In this document: in pieces, positions 6,791 through 15,307 of the stretch | How the letters are laid out: each line of letters opens with the position of its first letter | How positions within the stretch are numbered: the stretch's first letter is position 1 | NCBI GenBank assembly: GCA_050330095.1 | Contig: JBHJOC010000031.1 | Coordinates: forward strand, 1 to 40,119 | Length of the DNA: 40,119 nucleotides | Source: JBCBWG01 sp036804185 | GTDB taxonomy: Bacteria > Pseudomonadota > Alphaproteobacteria > Rhizobiales > Hyphomicrobiaceae | Direction: 5' to 3' | The notes under the pieces: model-generated | Databases searched by the model: none | What the model saw: only the letters and a program-made list of their open reading frames with translations | Told to the model about the DNA's origin: nothing | Made by a program: the position numbers and the translations under genes

Positions 6791-7729
6791 ATGACGAGAT
6801 CGATGCGCTCAACCGTTGTCGCAGCCCTGATCGGGCTCAGCTCGGCGCTGGCAGTTCAATCCGTAGTCGCTGTGACAGAGGCCGCTCCGGCGGCGAGCGT
6901 GCTCACCGCGTCCGATCACAGCTTCGCGGCGGGTGCTCGGTCCGGTCTCGTCAAGACGCAGGTTGCCGATCCTTACGCGCCACGACGCCCTCTCGATGAC
7001 GCCTACCGTCCACCGCGCTCCGACGGCTATCGGCCCGATCTCGATGACCGCACCCGTTCACGCGATCTTGATCGTGATCGCGGCTACGACGAACGGGTCC
7101 CCGATCGCGACGCCGAGCGTTATGAGCGCCGTCCGCTGGCCGATGACGAGCGGCGATATGACAACCGGCGATACGAGGACAGGGGGGCTGACGATCCGAG
7201 AACAGCCGCATACGGGGAACGGCGCGGTGTGCCGACCTTCGAGGACCGCACCTACAGCGAAAATGAGATCATTGACGCGGGTCACCACTTCTTCGGCTCG
7301 ACCACCGTCGGGCTCGCCAAAGCAATTCGAAACCTGTTCAGCCGTTCGGGCCGGCCGACAGGCTATATCCTCGGTGAAGACGCGGGCGGAGCCTTCGTTG
7401 CGGGGCTGCGGTACGGGGAAGGCACGTTCCACATGAAGGGGTTCGGGCAACGGCGGATCTATTGGCAGGGCCCTTCACTTGGCTATGATTTCGGCGGCGA
7501 GGGTTCCAAGGTGATGGTGCTCGTTTACGAACTCGAAGATCCGTCGGATATCCTTCGCCGCTTCGGCGGCGTGCAGGGGTCAGCCTACCTGGTGGGCGGC
7601 GTGAGCGTGCAGCTGCTCAAGAGTGATAGCATCACCGTTGCGCCGATCCGCACGGGCGTTGGTCTCCGCCTCGGCGCGAATGTGGGCTACCTTAAGTTCA
7701 CGAAGCGGCCAACGTGGAACCCATTCTGA
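6791..7729 (+). CDS. eipA: EipA family periplasmic protein (DUF1134) with an Asp/Arg/Tyr-rich linker
   Basis: A 312-residue protein. A signal peptide (about residues 1-30) is followed by a low-complexity, highly charged stretch of about 85 residues (roughly residues 57-145) made mostly of Asp, Arg, Tyr, Glu and Pro. The C-terminal half is the DUF1134 domain, beginning at NEIIDAGHHFFGSTT and ending YLKFTKRPTWNPF. In Brucella the family member EipA is a periplasmic beta-barrel-like protein needed for envelope integrity and is controlled by CtrA. The Brucella protein is about 200 residues, so the linker is an addition. ATG 6791 is chosen because GGAG lies 9 nt upstream; in-frame ATGs at 6776 and 6803 are alternatives. 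No exact CtrA box is visible upstream. Confidence 0.85.
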   Translation: MTRSMRSTVVAALIGLSSALAVQSVVAVTEAAPAASVLTASDHSFAAGARSGLVKTQVADPYAPRRPLDDAYRPPRSDGYRPDLDDRTRSRDLDRDRGYDERVPDRDAERYERRPLADDERRYDNRRYEDRGADDPRTAAYGERRGVPTFEDRTYSENEIIDAGHHFFGSTTVGLAKAIRNLFSRSGRPTGYILGEDAGGAFVAGLRYGEGTFHMKGFGQRRIYWQGPSLGYDFGGEGSKVMVLVYELEDPSDILRRFGGVQGSAYLVGGVSVQLLKSDSITVAPIRTGVGLRLGANVGYLKFTKRPTWNPF

Positions 7730-8032
7730 CCGAAGTTGGTCGTCGAAGTGGCATAACAGCGCGTTGCCGAGGCGGGTGCTCGTGCTGGTATCGTCAATGG
7801 TATGCAGGACAACTCCAGAGGACGAAAAGTGTGAGCTTCGAAAATCTGGTGAGACATGGACGCGTTTCGGGTGTAGGCCGTCGAGGCTAGCGCTACGTGC
7901 CTCACAGCCCGATATCGACAAGATGCGATGCGTTGGCCGGCCTCTCGTTCCGACGAGGATATGACAGGGCAAGGTGAGGAGTGGCGCGGTACGGCCTTCT
8001 GAAGAGTAGCAGTCCGGGCGGTTCCGCGCTGC
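7730..8032. other. Intergenic region without a supportable gene
   Basis: About 300 bp between eipA and the coiled-coil gene. I find no protein-like frame, no strong inverted repeat and no full CtrA box. Long open frames on the minus strand that span this stretch and the next gene are out-of-frame shadows rich in Arg and Ser. Confidence 0.4.
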
Positions 8033-9808
8033 GTGGACCGGCTCGAACTGGGGACGGGGCAGGCATTGATCACGGTTGAGGCGCTGCTGTTTGCTGCGCT
8101 CGGCTTCGTTGTCGCCGGGCTCCTCGCGCTCGCAACCGGGCCGTTGGTGTGGGCTCGCGCAACGCATCTCGCTCGGCAGAACGTGTTTCGCTCCATGCCG
8201 GTCACGCGGACCGAGATCGCCGCGGACCGTGGGCTGCTCAGGGCCCAGTATGCGCTTGCCGTCACCGATCTTGAGGGACGGCTCGATCGCGCGGGCGATC
8301 GGGAAGCGCTTGCCCGGATCGAGATAAACCGGCGCGATGCCGAGATCGTGAAATTGAACCGGCGCATCGCCGAACTCGTGTCCGATCTTGCAACGAATGA
8401 GAACGCGCGGCGCGTGCTGGAGCGCACGATCATCGAGCGTGTGCCTGACGTCGAGCGGCACCTACGCGACGCGCGCGCAGCCCTGACCGAGCGCGACCAC
8501 GAAATGGAGGATCTGCGGGTCAAGAGCACCAAGACGCTGCGTGCGCTCGACGAAGCGATGCTGATCAACGAACAGCAGCGCCGCGAGATTACGAGGCTTG
8601 CAACGGAGCTGGAGCTGCGGGAAGCCGAGGACAAGGCCCGGTCGGCCACGACTGCTGGCGCGCCAGGACCGGCGACGGCGCTGGAAGCTGAACTTGCTCA
8701 GCTACGCGCCAAGTCGCAGGAGCAGGCCGCGTTGATCCGACGGCTGCAGTCGGTTGTCGCTCAGCTGCAGCGCGATCGCCCGATGACCCATGAGGACCGT
8801 GCGGCGATCATGGGAGCTTTGGCCGACGCGCAGGAGGGCCGGACGGCGCCACCGCCACTGGCCAGAGATGGGGCCGTCCCGATCCCGCTGCATCGCGATA
8901 CGGCAATCCTCGAAGCCAAGGTGAAACGGCTCGAGGGCCGGCTCGAAGATCGCGAGCGCGAAGTGAGGGCGCTAACGGCTCAGATTGCAGCACTCGAAGC
9001 CAGTGGCGATCAGGAGTTCTCAGCTCTTGCAGCCGGTCGCACGGGTGACGGAGCAACCGAGCGGCCGCGATCGCTCAAAGCCGTAAACGCCAAGCTGGTT
9101 TCTCTCGAAGCCCAGACGAAGGAGCGGGAGGCCACGATTGCCCGCTTGCGGTCAGAACTTGCCGCAGCCAACGAGCGGCTTGCGCGACAGGCCCAGCATT
9201 TCAGCGAGGAACTCAAGCGATTGGGATCTGTCCGGCGCTCTCCGAGCGGCGATCGCGGCCAGATCGTCAACGCGGCCGAGCCGTCTCGGCGCGCGAGCCT
9301 GATGTCGCGGATCGAAAACATCGTCTCGGATCCAGCCACCCGGGTCACGCGCGAAGATGACGCGGCGAATGCTGGGCGTCCGCGACAGACGCATCTCGCC
9401 GAAATCGCCGATCGGGATTCGGGCGCGCATGCCGCCAGTGCGAGAGTTGGCGGCGCAGCAAGCGAACCGACGCGCCTCCAGGCAGCGCCTCCGCCTATAG
9501 CCCACGGCGTCGGAGCACGCTCCGGGGCGCGGGGGAAGCTCCAGCCGCTATCGCGCCTCCTGGCTGCGACACGCAGTGAAACCGACACCGCGGCACACGC
9601 GACTCCCATGTTGACGGAAGTTGAGACCGGTGTGAGTGCCGGCTTATCAATTGATCATGACGGGGCTTTCAACGGCGACAGCTCTGACGATGCCCGAACC
9701 ACATCGCAAACCCGAGAAGTGGCAAGCAGCGAGCAACCAGAAGCCGAGCGTCAGCCGGCGCTGAAGCGCCGTCTAGCTGCGCGCATGACGGATGCCGATG
9801 ATGTTTAG
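8033..9808 (+). CDS. Membrane-anchored coiled-coil protein of unknown function
   Basis: A 591-residue protein. One transmembrane helix lies near the N terminus (about residues 16-38, LLFAALGFVVAGLLALATG), followed by WARATHLARQNVFRSMPVTRTEI, a stretch whose style I associate with an uncharacterised Hyphomicrobiales family. From about residue 65 to 400 it has heptad-like, charged, Leu- and Ala-rich sequence with long Glu/Arg/Gln helices, i.e. coiled coil broken by Pro/Gly-rich linkers. The last 190 residues are low-complexity and probably disordered. The likely topology is anchored in the inner membrane with a long cytoplasmic rod. The start is unsettled: GTG 8033 gives the longest frame, while TTG 8066 would begin right at the conserved ITVEALLF segment. 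No enzymatic motif is visible. Confidence 0.75.
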   Translation: MDRLELGTGQALITVEALLFAALGFVVAGLLALATGPLVWARATHLARQNVFRSMPVTRTEIAADRGLLRAQYALAVTDLEGRLDRAGDREALARIEINRRDAEIVKLNRRIAELVSDLATNENARRVLERTIIERVPDVERHLRDARAALTERDHEMEDLRVKSTKTLRALDEAMLINEQQRREITRLATELELREAEDKARSATTAGAPGPATALEAELAQLRAKSQEQAALIRRLQSVVAQLQRDRPMTHEDRAAIMGALADAQEGRTAPPPLARDGAVPIPLHRDTAILEAKVKRLEGRLEDREREVRALTAQIAALEASGDQEFSALAAGRTGDGATERPRSLKAVNAKLVSLEAQTKEREATIARLRSELAAANERLARQAQHFSEELKRLGSVRRSPSGDRGQIVNAAEPSRRASLMSRIENIVSDPATRVTREDDAANAGRPRQTHLAEIADRDSGAHAASARVGGAASEPTRLQAAPPPIAHGVGARSGARGKLQPLSRLLAATRSETDTAAHATPMLTEVETGVSAGLSIDHDGAFNGDSSDDARTTSQTREVASSEQPEAERQPALKRRLAARMTDADDV

Positions 9809-10045
9809 CGATGCAAACACGTTAGGCGCACGCACTGCTCGGTCGGGCGGTCATCCAGACTGCAAGCGCCTCCGACCGCGCCGCAGGCACTTTCAGTCCG
9901 CAATTGCGAAGTGGCGCGATTGCCAGCCTGACAAGAAGGCAGGACCCAAGGCAGTTGTCGTCGCTCGGGACCGTGTTCGACACCTTCCCATCGGTTCCGT
10001 TACCAACGGGCTTGACCGAATTCGGGATCCAGCCGGGACGTCGGC

Positions 10046-10294
10046 GTGACTGAAAAGGTGCCATCTCCCGAGAACGCGGCCCCGGAGCCGTTCAGCAGCA
10101 GCCGCCGCGGTGTCGTGCCTTTGCCGCCAGTGACCGAAGCGCAGCCTGCACGAGCGCCGGCACTTGAAATCAGATTCCGCCGCCGATCAGCACCCTCGAG
10201 TCCTCTCGGCCGTCAGATCGCGGCCTTTGTTGTTGGTGTCGTACTTGCGCTTGCCGTCGTCGCTGCAGCGATCGTCGCCGGGCTTATCGGGTAA
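10046..10294 (+). CDS. Possible small single-pass membrane protein
   Basis: An 82-residue frame starting with GTG. The first 50 residues are rich in Pro, Ser and Arg, and the C terminus is a strong hydrophobic helix (about residues 58-81, Ala/Val-rich) ending Gly-Leu-Ile-Gly. That gives a tail-anchored topology with a basic cytoplasmic part. No homologous family is recognised. The ribosome site is weak (GGGACG upstream). It lies 240 bp downstream of the coiled-coil gene and is convergent with the next gene, whose end is 75 bp away. The hydrophobic helix argues for a real gene, but the call is tentative. Confidence 0.45.
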   Translation: MTEKVPSPENAAPEPFSSSRRGVVPLPPVTEAQPARAPALEIRFRRRSAPSSPLGRQIAAFVVGVVLALAVVAAAIVAGLIG

Positions 10295-10368
10295 CCTCAT
10301 GCACAAGCGACACTTGGGAGGCCCGGGCCGGGTGGGTGTTGCAACTCTGCCCGCGACCGGGCATGCGA

Positions 10369-11751
10369 TCAGCGCGTTGCGATGTTGCCCGCGAGCCTGA
10401 CGCCTGCGAAGCCCTGCCCCTCGACGAGGTCATCGCCCACCAGCTTGCCGTGGTCGACCCGGATGATCGCACCGCGCGTTGCGCCATCGATCAGGTTCTG
10501 GGCGATCAGCGCCGCGCCGGCTGTCTCGTCGAATGTAACCGCGAACCCGACCGCCGCCCGTCGTACAATATTGCCCGTCGCGACGACGTTGCGCATGAAG
10601 CGCCCTGTGCCGATGAGGATCCCCGCGAATGGCGCGCCCTCGACGACATTGCCGGTGACGGCCGTATCGGCCTCAACACCGATCCCAATCCCGCGCTCGC
10701 CCTGCGGATCGTCCGGCCTGCGAAAGATGTTGCGGATCAAGTTGCCCTGGACAACGGCCAGGCGCCCGCCATCGTTGTAGTTCGTGACAGAAATCCCGAC
10801 TTCGGCGGTGTCGACGATGTTGTTGGCAATCACGGCGCCTTGGAATCCAAACTCAGAGTAGATTGCGACCTCGCCGAGCCGAGCGGCCGTGTTGTTGACG
10901 ATCTGAATGTTCGAGGCCGCGTTCCCACGGACTGCCGAGAAGGCACAGTCCGCGATGCGGTTGCCGGATACGATCACGTTTCCCGCGCGGAACACGTTGA
11001 TCGCATTCCCGTTTTCCCCAGTCCCGCCGGCCTCCGCACGGATCTTCTCAATCACGTTATTGGCAATCAGCGCACCGTCGTAGCGCGGATCGGACTGCCA
11101 GACGAGAATGCCGTTGTTCGCGCAGTTCTGGACTGTGCAGTCCGTGACAGAGAGATTGCGGCCGTCGAGCGCGAAGATCGCAGCGCCGCCGATGCCATCC
11201 ACCACGAGGCGCCTCAGCCTGCCACCGCAGCGCAGTAATGACACCCCATTCGCGCGTGAGTTCAGAACCGAGACATCCTCGAGCTCAACGTCGGCGACAT
11301 CTTCGAGCTGCACAAGCCCCGGGTTGCGGGCCGGTCCGATGGCACGATTGCGGCCATCGAGATCAACGCCCTTGATGGCAACCCGCGGGGCACGCGACGC
11401 CACGACGAGGGGCCCCGCCGAGGCCTGTTCAATGACGGTTGCACGCGGGATTCCGACGAGCGCCGCGCCAGCCGTAAGGATCAGGGTGCCCGTGCGATAG
11501 CGCCCCGCGGGCAGCAGCAAGGGAACCCTCTGCGCCGCAGCCGTGTCGAGCGCGGCCTGCAGTGCGGCCGTCTGATCCGCGCGGGCATCGGGTTTAACAC
11601 CAAGGGCACGGGCATCAATATGGCCACCGGCATCCGATGTCGCGTTCCGCGTGGCCTGGCGTTGTGCCAGGGCCGGCCACGGCGCGAGTGCCGACGCGAC
11701 GGCGCCTGTGAGGCCTATAGCGGTGACGATAGCGCGGCGCTCTCGATCCAT
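10369..11751 (-). CDS. Tat-exported right-handed beta-helix repeat protein (TIGR03808 type)
   Basis: A 460-residue protein matching the TIGR03808 family (Tat-translocated repetitive protein) in length and layout. The N terminus has a twin Arg (MDRERRAIVTA) followed by a hydrophobic stretch ending ALAQ, a Tat-type signal. Then comes a pectate-lyase-like start (DARALGVKPDARADQTAALQ, residues about 43-62) and many rungs with Asn/Gly/Val patterns such as GNAINVFRAGNVIVSGNRIAD, which build a right-handed parallel beta-helix. The substrate is unknown; the family is typical of Hyphomicrobiales and is presumed to act on or bind envelope polysaccharide. The start at 11751 is chosen for the signal; the frame stays open to 11958. 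GAGG is only 2 nt before ATG, so the start is not certain. Confidence 0.85.
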   Translation of the reverse strand: MDRERRAIVTAIGLTGAVASALAPWPALAQRQATRNATSDAGGHIDARALGVKPDARADQTAALQAALDTAAAQRVPLLLPAGRYRTGTLILTAGAALVGIPRATVIEQASAGPLVVASRAPRVAIKGVDLDGRNRAIGPARNPGLVQLEDVADVELEDVSVLNSRANGVSLLRCGGRLRRLVVDGIGGAAIFALDGRNLSVTDCTVQNCANNGILVWQSDPRYDGALIANNVIEKIRAEAGGTGENGNAINVFRAGNVIVSGNRIADCAFSAVRGNAASNIQIVNNTAARLGEVAIYSEFGFQGAVIANNIVDTAEVGISVTNYNDGGRLAVVQGNLIRNIFRRPDDPQGERGIGIGVEADTAVTGNVVEGAPFAGILIGTGRFMRNVVATGNIVRRAAVGFAVTFDETAGAALIAQNLIDGATRGAIIRVDHGKLVGDDLVEGQGFAGVRLAGNIATR

Positions 11752-11914
11752 TGCCTCGATCCAGTTGGTGGTTTCGGCGCGGCAAGTTTGAGAGCCAACT
11801 CGAGAGCCAGGCCGGGCGACAGGCCTGCAGCCCGCCGGCCCTTCCGTGCCTCGACATCCTGATTCTGACATTCGCCCGCAACCGAACGTCCAGATCCTTA
11901 AGCCGATGGCCCTG

Positions 11915-12706
11915 TCAGCGCGCTTCAGCGGCCATCGCCGCGAGCCAATCAGCGGCAAGCGTCCCCGCCTTCACCACTCGCGTCAGATCGTCGGGAGTCG
12001 CCGTCGCCTGCACATGGTCGGTGGCCGCGCGCTCTGGATCTGACGTGGGGGTCGCAGGGTCTGGCGCGATGCGGGCCTTGTTGACATGGGACGATGTCCT
12101 GCCGGCCGGGGTCCGATAGGTTGGTGTCATGTAAGCTGGCATATGCATGAAGCAGGCCAACGGGCGCCCTGAGCGATCCTCGCCAGCGGACAGGGCATCG
12201 TACAGGATGGCATTGCACAGGTAGCTGCCCGCACTGACCGAACGCGTGACGGGGTAGCCGTTGGCCCGAAGAACCTTGATCAGGCGTCGCGAGGGGTAGC
12301 GGACGCTGAGGACGGCACGCCCGTCGGGCGTGAGGGTCGTTTGCTCCGGCAAACAGTGCGCCGCATCGAGCCCGATGGCCCGGTTGCGGGCGACGGTCTC
12401 GATGAAGAGGCTGCGCGCACGACCGGAGACACCAAAGGCGATTGCGACCTGTGGCTTGTCGCGCTCAATCGCCTCGCGCCAGAGGGTTCGGGCTGCGGAC
12501 CACTCGGTCGGAAGGTGCAACAGACTGATCGTGTCGTCGGCGCGCCGCGACTGGATGTTGCAGGCCACTGCCGTCGCGACATGGCCTGAGACGTTCACCG
12601 GCATTCCGGGAAACGCTCCGAACCCTGCAATCAAGATCCGGCACGGCGGTCTCCCGCGACCATGCTCTGCAATCCCTTGGCTGGCGATCCTGGTGAGATC
12701 AGTCAT
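11915..12706 (-). CDS. pcp: Pyroglutamyl-peptidase I (family C15) homologue
   Basis: A 263-residue protein with the three catalytic regions of C15 peptidases: Glu103 in SLFIETVARN, Cys164 in SAGSYLCNAILYD and His188 in FMHMPAY. The N-terminal ILIAGFGAFPGMPVN is also typical. The family removes N-terminal pyroglutamate from peptides in the cytoplasm. It is longer than standard (about 215), with a 20-residue N-terminal addition and a longer segment between the catalytic His and the C-terminal helix. The glycine-rich loop before Glu is altered (GVSGRARS), so substrate choice may differ. Its start overlaps the meaB stop by 4 bp (ATGA), indicating translational coupling. Confidence 0.8.
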   Translation of the reverse strand: MTDLTRIASQGIAEHGRGRPPCRILIAGFGAFPGMPVNVSGHVATAVACNIQSRRADDTISLLHLPTEWSAARTLWREAIERDKPQVAIAFGVSGRARSLFIETVARNRAIGLDAAHCLPEQTTLTPDGRAVLSVRYPSRRLIKVLRANGYPVTRSVSAGSYLCNAILYDALSAGEDRSGRPLACFMHMPAYMTPTYRTPAGRTSSHVNKARIAPDPATPTSDPERAATDHVQATATPDDLTRVVKAGTLAADWLAAMAAEAR

Positions 12707-13731
12707 CTGAGGTCTCGATGCTCAGCTGCGTTCAATACGATATCCACGGCCCGCGTTGCGAGCATGCGCCCGGCGCGCACGTCGGCCTCGCACGCGTCCA
12801 AGGCCGCCTTGACTGCGGGATCGGCCATCAGCCTCACCCAGACTTCATCACGAACGTGCTCGCGCATCCAGGATACCGATTGCTCGGCCCGCAAGCGACC
12901 GAACGCGCCTGTCCTATGCATCACGGCCTGATGGTGCTCGACGATGCTCCAGAGCCGGTCCAGGCCGTCGTTGGTCAGGCCCGACATGGTGATGACCGGG
13001 GGCTGCCATTCGGGAATGCGCGGTGCGAGTAGCCCGAGAGCTGCGCGGTAATCGGCTGCTGTGCGCTCGGCGCGTTGGCGTGCGTCCCCATCGGATTTAT
13101 TGACCGCGATCATGTCGGCAAGTTCGATAACGCCCTTCTTAATTCCCTGCAAATCGTCACCGCCGCCGGGCAGGATGAGAACAACGAACACATCCACCAT
13201 GCCCGCGACGGTCGTCTCGGATTGGCCGACGCCAACGGTTTCGACGATCACGGTATCGAAACCGGCGGCCTCGACCAGCGTGATGGTCTCGCGCGTCCGT
13301 CGCGCCACGCCGCCGAGCGTACCAGAGGTTGGCGATGGTCGAATGAAAGCCTGCGGCGATTGTGAGAGGCGCGCCATCCGGGTCTTGTCGCCGAGGATCG
13401 AACCGCCGGTCCGTTGTGAGCTCGGGTCGACGGCGAGGACCGCCACGCGATGACCTGCTGCGACGAGGTTGAGCCCGAGTTGCTCGATCGTCGTTGACTT
13501 GCCAACGCCTGGCACGCCGGTGATGCCAATTCGGCGCGAGCGCCCCGATGCAGCATAGACCGATTCCAAAACCTCCTGCGCACGGGCCCGATGATCCGGA
13601 TTAGCGCTCTCGACAAGGGTGATGGCCATTCCAAGGTGCGCCCGATCGCCCGCCAGAACGCCGGCTGCGAGTGCGCGCGGTTCAAGCCGGGGCGGTCGTT
13701 GGGCTGCCATCACACCGGAGGGGCTTGTCAT
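12703..13731 (-). CDS. meaB: MeaB/ArgK-type P-loop GTPase (methylmalonyl-CoA mutase chaperone)
   Basis: A 342-residue G3E-family GTPase. Walker A GVPGVGKST is at residues 72-80, the VDPSS switch region at 100-104, ETVGVGQSE at 163-171 and the base-recognition motif NKSD at 210-213. MeaB protects and reloads adenosylcobalamin-dependent methylmalonyl-CoA mutase and related mutases. No mutase gene is in the window, so the partner must be encoded elsewhere. The open frame extends to 13785 (GTG), but ATG 13731 gives the normal family length; ATG 13710 is a further option. The gene overlaps the downstream pcp-like gene by 4 bp, forming a two-gene unit. Confidence 0.88.
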   Translation of the reverse strand: MTSPSGVMAAQRPPRLEPRALAAGVLAGDRAHLGMAITLVESANPDHRARAQEVLESVYAASGRSRRIGITGVPGVGKSTTIEQLGLNLVAAGHRVAVLAVDPSSQRTGGSILGDKTRMARLSQSPQAFIRPSPTSGTLGGVARRTRETITLVEAAGFDTVIVETVGVGQSETTVAGMVDVFVVLILPGGGDDLQGIKKGVIELADMIAVNKSDGDARQRAERTAADYRAALGLLAPRIPEWQPPVITMSGLTNDGLDRLWSIVEHHQAVMHRTGAFGRLRAEQSVSWMREHVRDEVWVRLMADPAVKAALDACEADVRAGRMLATRAVDIVLNAAEHRDLR

Positions 13732-13993
13732 CGTCTCGTGCTGCCCTGCGTTGGACGGTTGCTGCACGTTACATACGTCACACACTCATCGTCACGCCTT
13801 GGCAATGAACAGGTTCCGTAACGTCCGGGTGGATGCCCTGCGTCTGCCGGCATCGTGACGCAACACGATCTATCGGCCCCTATGGTGCGATGGGAAACCG
13901 CGCTCGGCAACCCCGGCACAACCCCTTCAGTGGTCCATCGAAGGCCTTGGTGTTCCATGACCACGCCCATCTTGCCTGACCGCTCCGCTGCCA

Positions 13994-14932
13994 TCAGGCG
14001 CTGCGCTTGCGGTCGCCGCGTGACAGCAGGGCGCCCATGACAATCGCCGCCGTGACAAGCGCCGCACCCACAGCCTGCCAGAGCGTCAGACGCTCGCCGA
14101 GCCAGAGTGCCGACACCGCTATCGCGGTCAGCGGCAACGCTGTGGTCGCGAGACCCGCGAGCCAAGCCGGTGTCTCTCGCGCCCCCCTGTACCAGAGGAT
14201 CGTGCAGAACACACTTGCCGAAAGCCCGTACCAGATCGCAAGGAGCAGCGTGCCGGGCGAGAGGGTGGTCAATCCGCTCCAGCCGCCAGAAATCGCAAGG
14301 AGAGGCAGCGATAGCAGCAGGCTTGCTGCAGAGACCAGGAACGAGAGCGCGATCGGCCCCAATCTTCGAGCGGCAGGGCCTGAGCGCAGCACGAACAAAG
14401 CCTCGCAGACGACTGCGAGCAGCACGAGGCCATTGCCCAAGAGGCCCGACGTGCGCGCCGCACCCGTCACCCCAGCCACCTGAATCACTACGAGGCCGAG
14501 CACCGACACGAGGATGCAGGCGATCGCGCCCATCGTCGGCCACTCGCGCAACACCACGACCGAACATAAGGCAACGACCGCCGGCAGCGTTGCCGTGATG
14601 ATTCCTGCGTCGCTGGCGCTCGTTCGTTTGGTGCCCTCGAGCAACAACACGGTGAACAGGATCGATCCAATCGCCGATAGCACGACGAGGTCGCCGGCGA
14701 GCGGCTTTGCGCTACGCAGGGCCTGTGCGATGCCGCTCGGCCGCAACAGCACGCCGAGGGTCAAGGTGGCGACTGCGAAACGAACGATCAGGAAGGTGTA
14801 GACGTCGAGGCTTTCGACGATCACTTTCCCCAGCGGCACATTGCTCCCGGTGAGCATCATCGCACCGACGAGGGCCAAGAATGCTGCGCTGGTTCGTTGG
14901 GGCGCCGCTTGGGCTGCGGTCGACACAGACAT
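13994..14932 (-). CDS. EamA/DMT-family transporter
   Basis: A 312-residue integral membrane protein with ten predicted hydrophobic helices in two similar halves, the layout of the drug/metabolite transporter superfamily (EamA repeats). Recognisable segments include the N-terminal ALVGAMMLTGSNVPLGK, the end of the first half REWPTMGAIACILVSVLGL and the second-half LWLGERLTLWQAVGAALV, which has the family's Gly-Glu pair. The substrate cannot be inferred; relatives export amino acids, nucleosides or metabolites. GGAG lies 3-4 nt before ATG 14932, which is close. The gene runs in the same direction as meaB-pcp but is about 260 bp upstream, so it is probably a separate unit. Confidence 0.87.
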   Translation of the reverse strand: MSVSTAAQAAPQRTSAAFLALVGAMMLTGSNVPLGKVIVESLDVYTFLIVRFAVATLTLGVLLRPSGIAQALRSAKPLAGDLVVLSAIGSILFTVLLLEGTKRTSASDAGIITATLPAVVALCSVVVLREWPTMGAIACILVSVLGLVVIQVAGVTGAARTSGLLGNGLVLLAVVCEALFVLRSGPAARRLGPIALSFLVSAASLLLSLPLLAISGGWSGLTTLSPGTLLLAIWYGLSASVFCTILWYRGARETPAWLAGLATTALPLTAIAVSALWLGERLTLWQAVGAALVTAAIVMGALLSRGDRKRSA

Positions 14933-14953
14933 CGCTCCATGAAATCTCAGCGA

Positions 14954-15154
14954 TTATCGGGGCGCGCGTACCCATATATGACAGAGTGATGCGTTGATCA
15001 TGTCTGACTTGACATCAACTTCGATGCACGGACCGGTCACTTCAGATGCGACGCCACGGGGGTGATGCTCGAACACACCTCTGAGGATGACCCGAAGGCT
15101 AATCCTGCAGGCTGGACAGTCGAATCCCTCGCCGCAGCATGATAGAGGCGTCAT
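14954..15154 (-). CDS. Questionable 66-residue frame with a Cys cluster
   Basis: A 66-residue frame with three Cys in the first 16 residues (CCGEGFDCPAC, which includes a CPAC pair) and one near the end. AAGG lies 8 nt before the ATG at 15154. No family is recognised, and the frame ends 21 bp before the EamA gene on the same strand. The Cys pairs could bind a metal, but a frame this short in GC-rich DNA can arise by chance. Confidence 0.2.
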   Translation of the reverse strand: MTPLSCCGEGFDCPACRISLRVILRGVFEHHPRGVASEVTGPCIEVDVKSDMINASLCHIWVRAPR

Positions 15155-15186
15155 GCTAGGGCCTTACAAGCGAGCCAAACGTCATG

Positions 15187-15207
15187 ACGGCGACACTGCG
15201 TCGCCGT
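15187..15207. other. 8-bp perfect inverted repeat upstream of the hydrolase gene
   Basis: ACGGCGAC (15187-15194) and GTCGCCGT (15200-15207) pair perfectly around a 5-base loop. It lies about 100 bp upstream of the hydrolase start, in the divergent region of about 375 bp (14933-15307), which otherwise shows only the questionable small frame. No T-run follows. It may be an operator or a leader hairpin. Confidence 0.4.
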
Positions 15208-15307
15208 GACGGCACGTGTGGGCGCTTCGGCACTGTTTGGTTGAACAGCAGAGCTCGCATGCTGTGATCGTGCTGTTAACATGGTTCCAGCGAGGGGGAG
15301 GGTAGCC

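Noticed and set aside
7580..8649. Two long overlapping minus-strand frames before and over the coiled-coil gene
   Set aside because: Both run antisense into eipA or the coiled-coil gene and are Ser/Arg-rich; neither has a family motif.
10336..11238. 300-codon open frame on the plus strand
   Set aside because: Antisense to the beta-helix protein, whose Tat signal and rungs are clear; the plus-strand product is Asp/Arg-rich without a fold.
13732..13785. GTG 13785 as the meaB start
   Set aside because: The added residues are not MeaB-like and ATG 13731 gives the normal family length.
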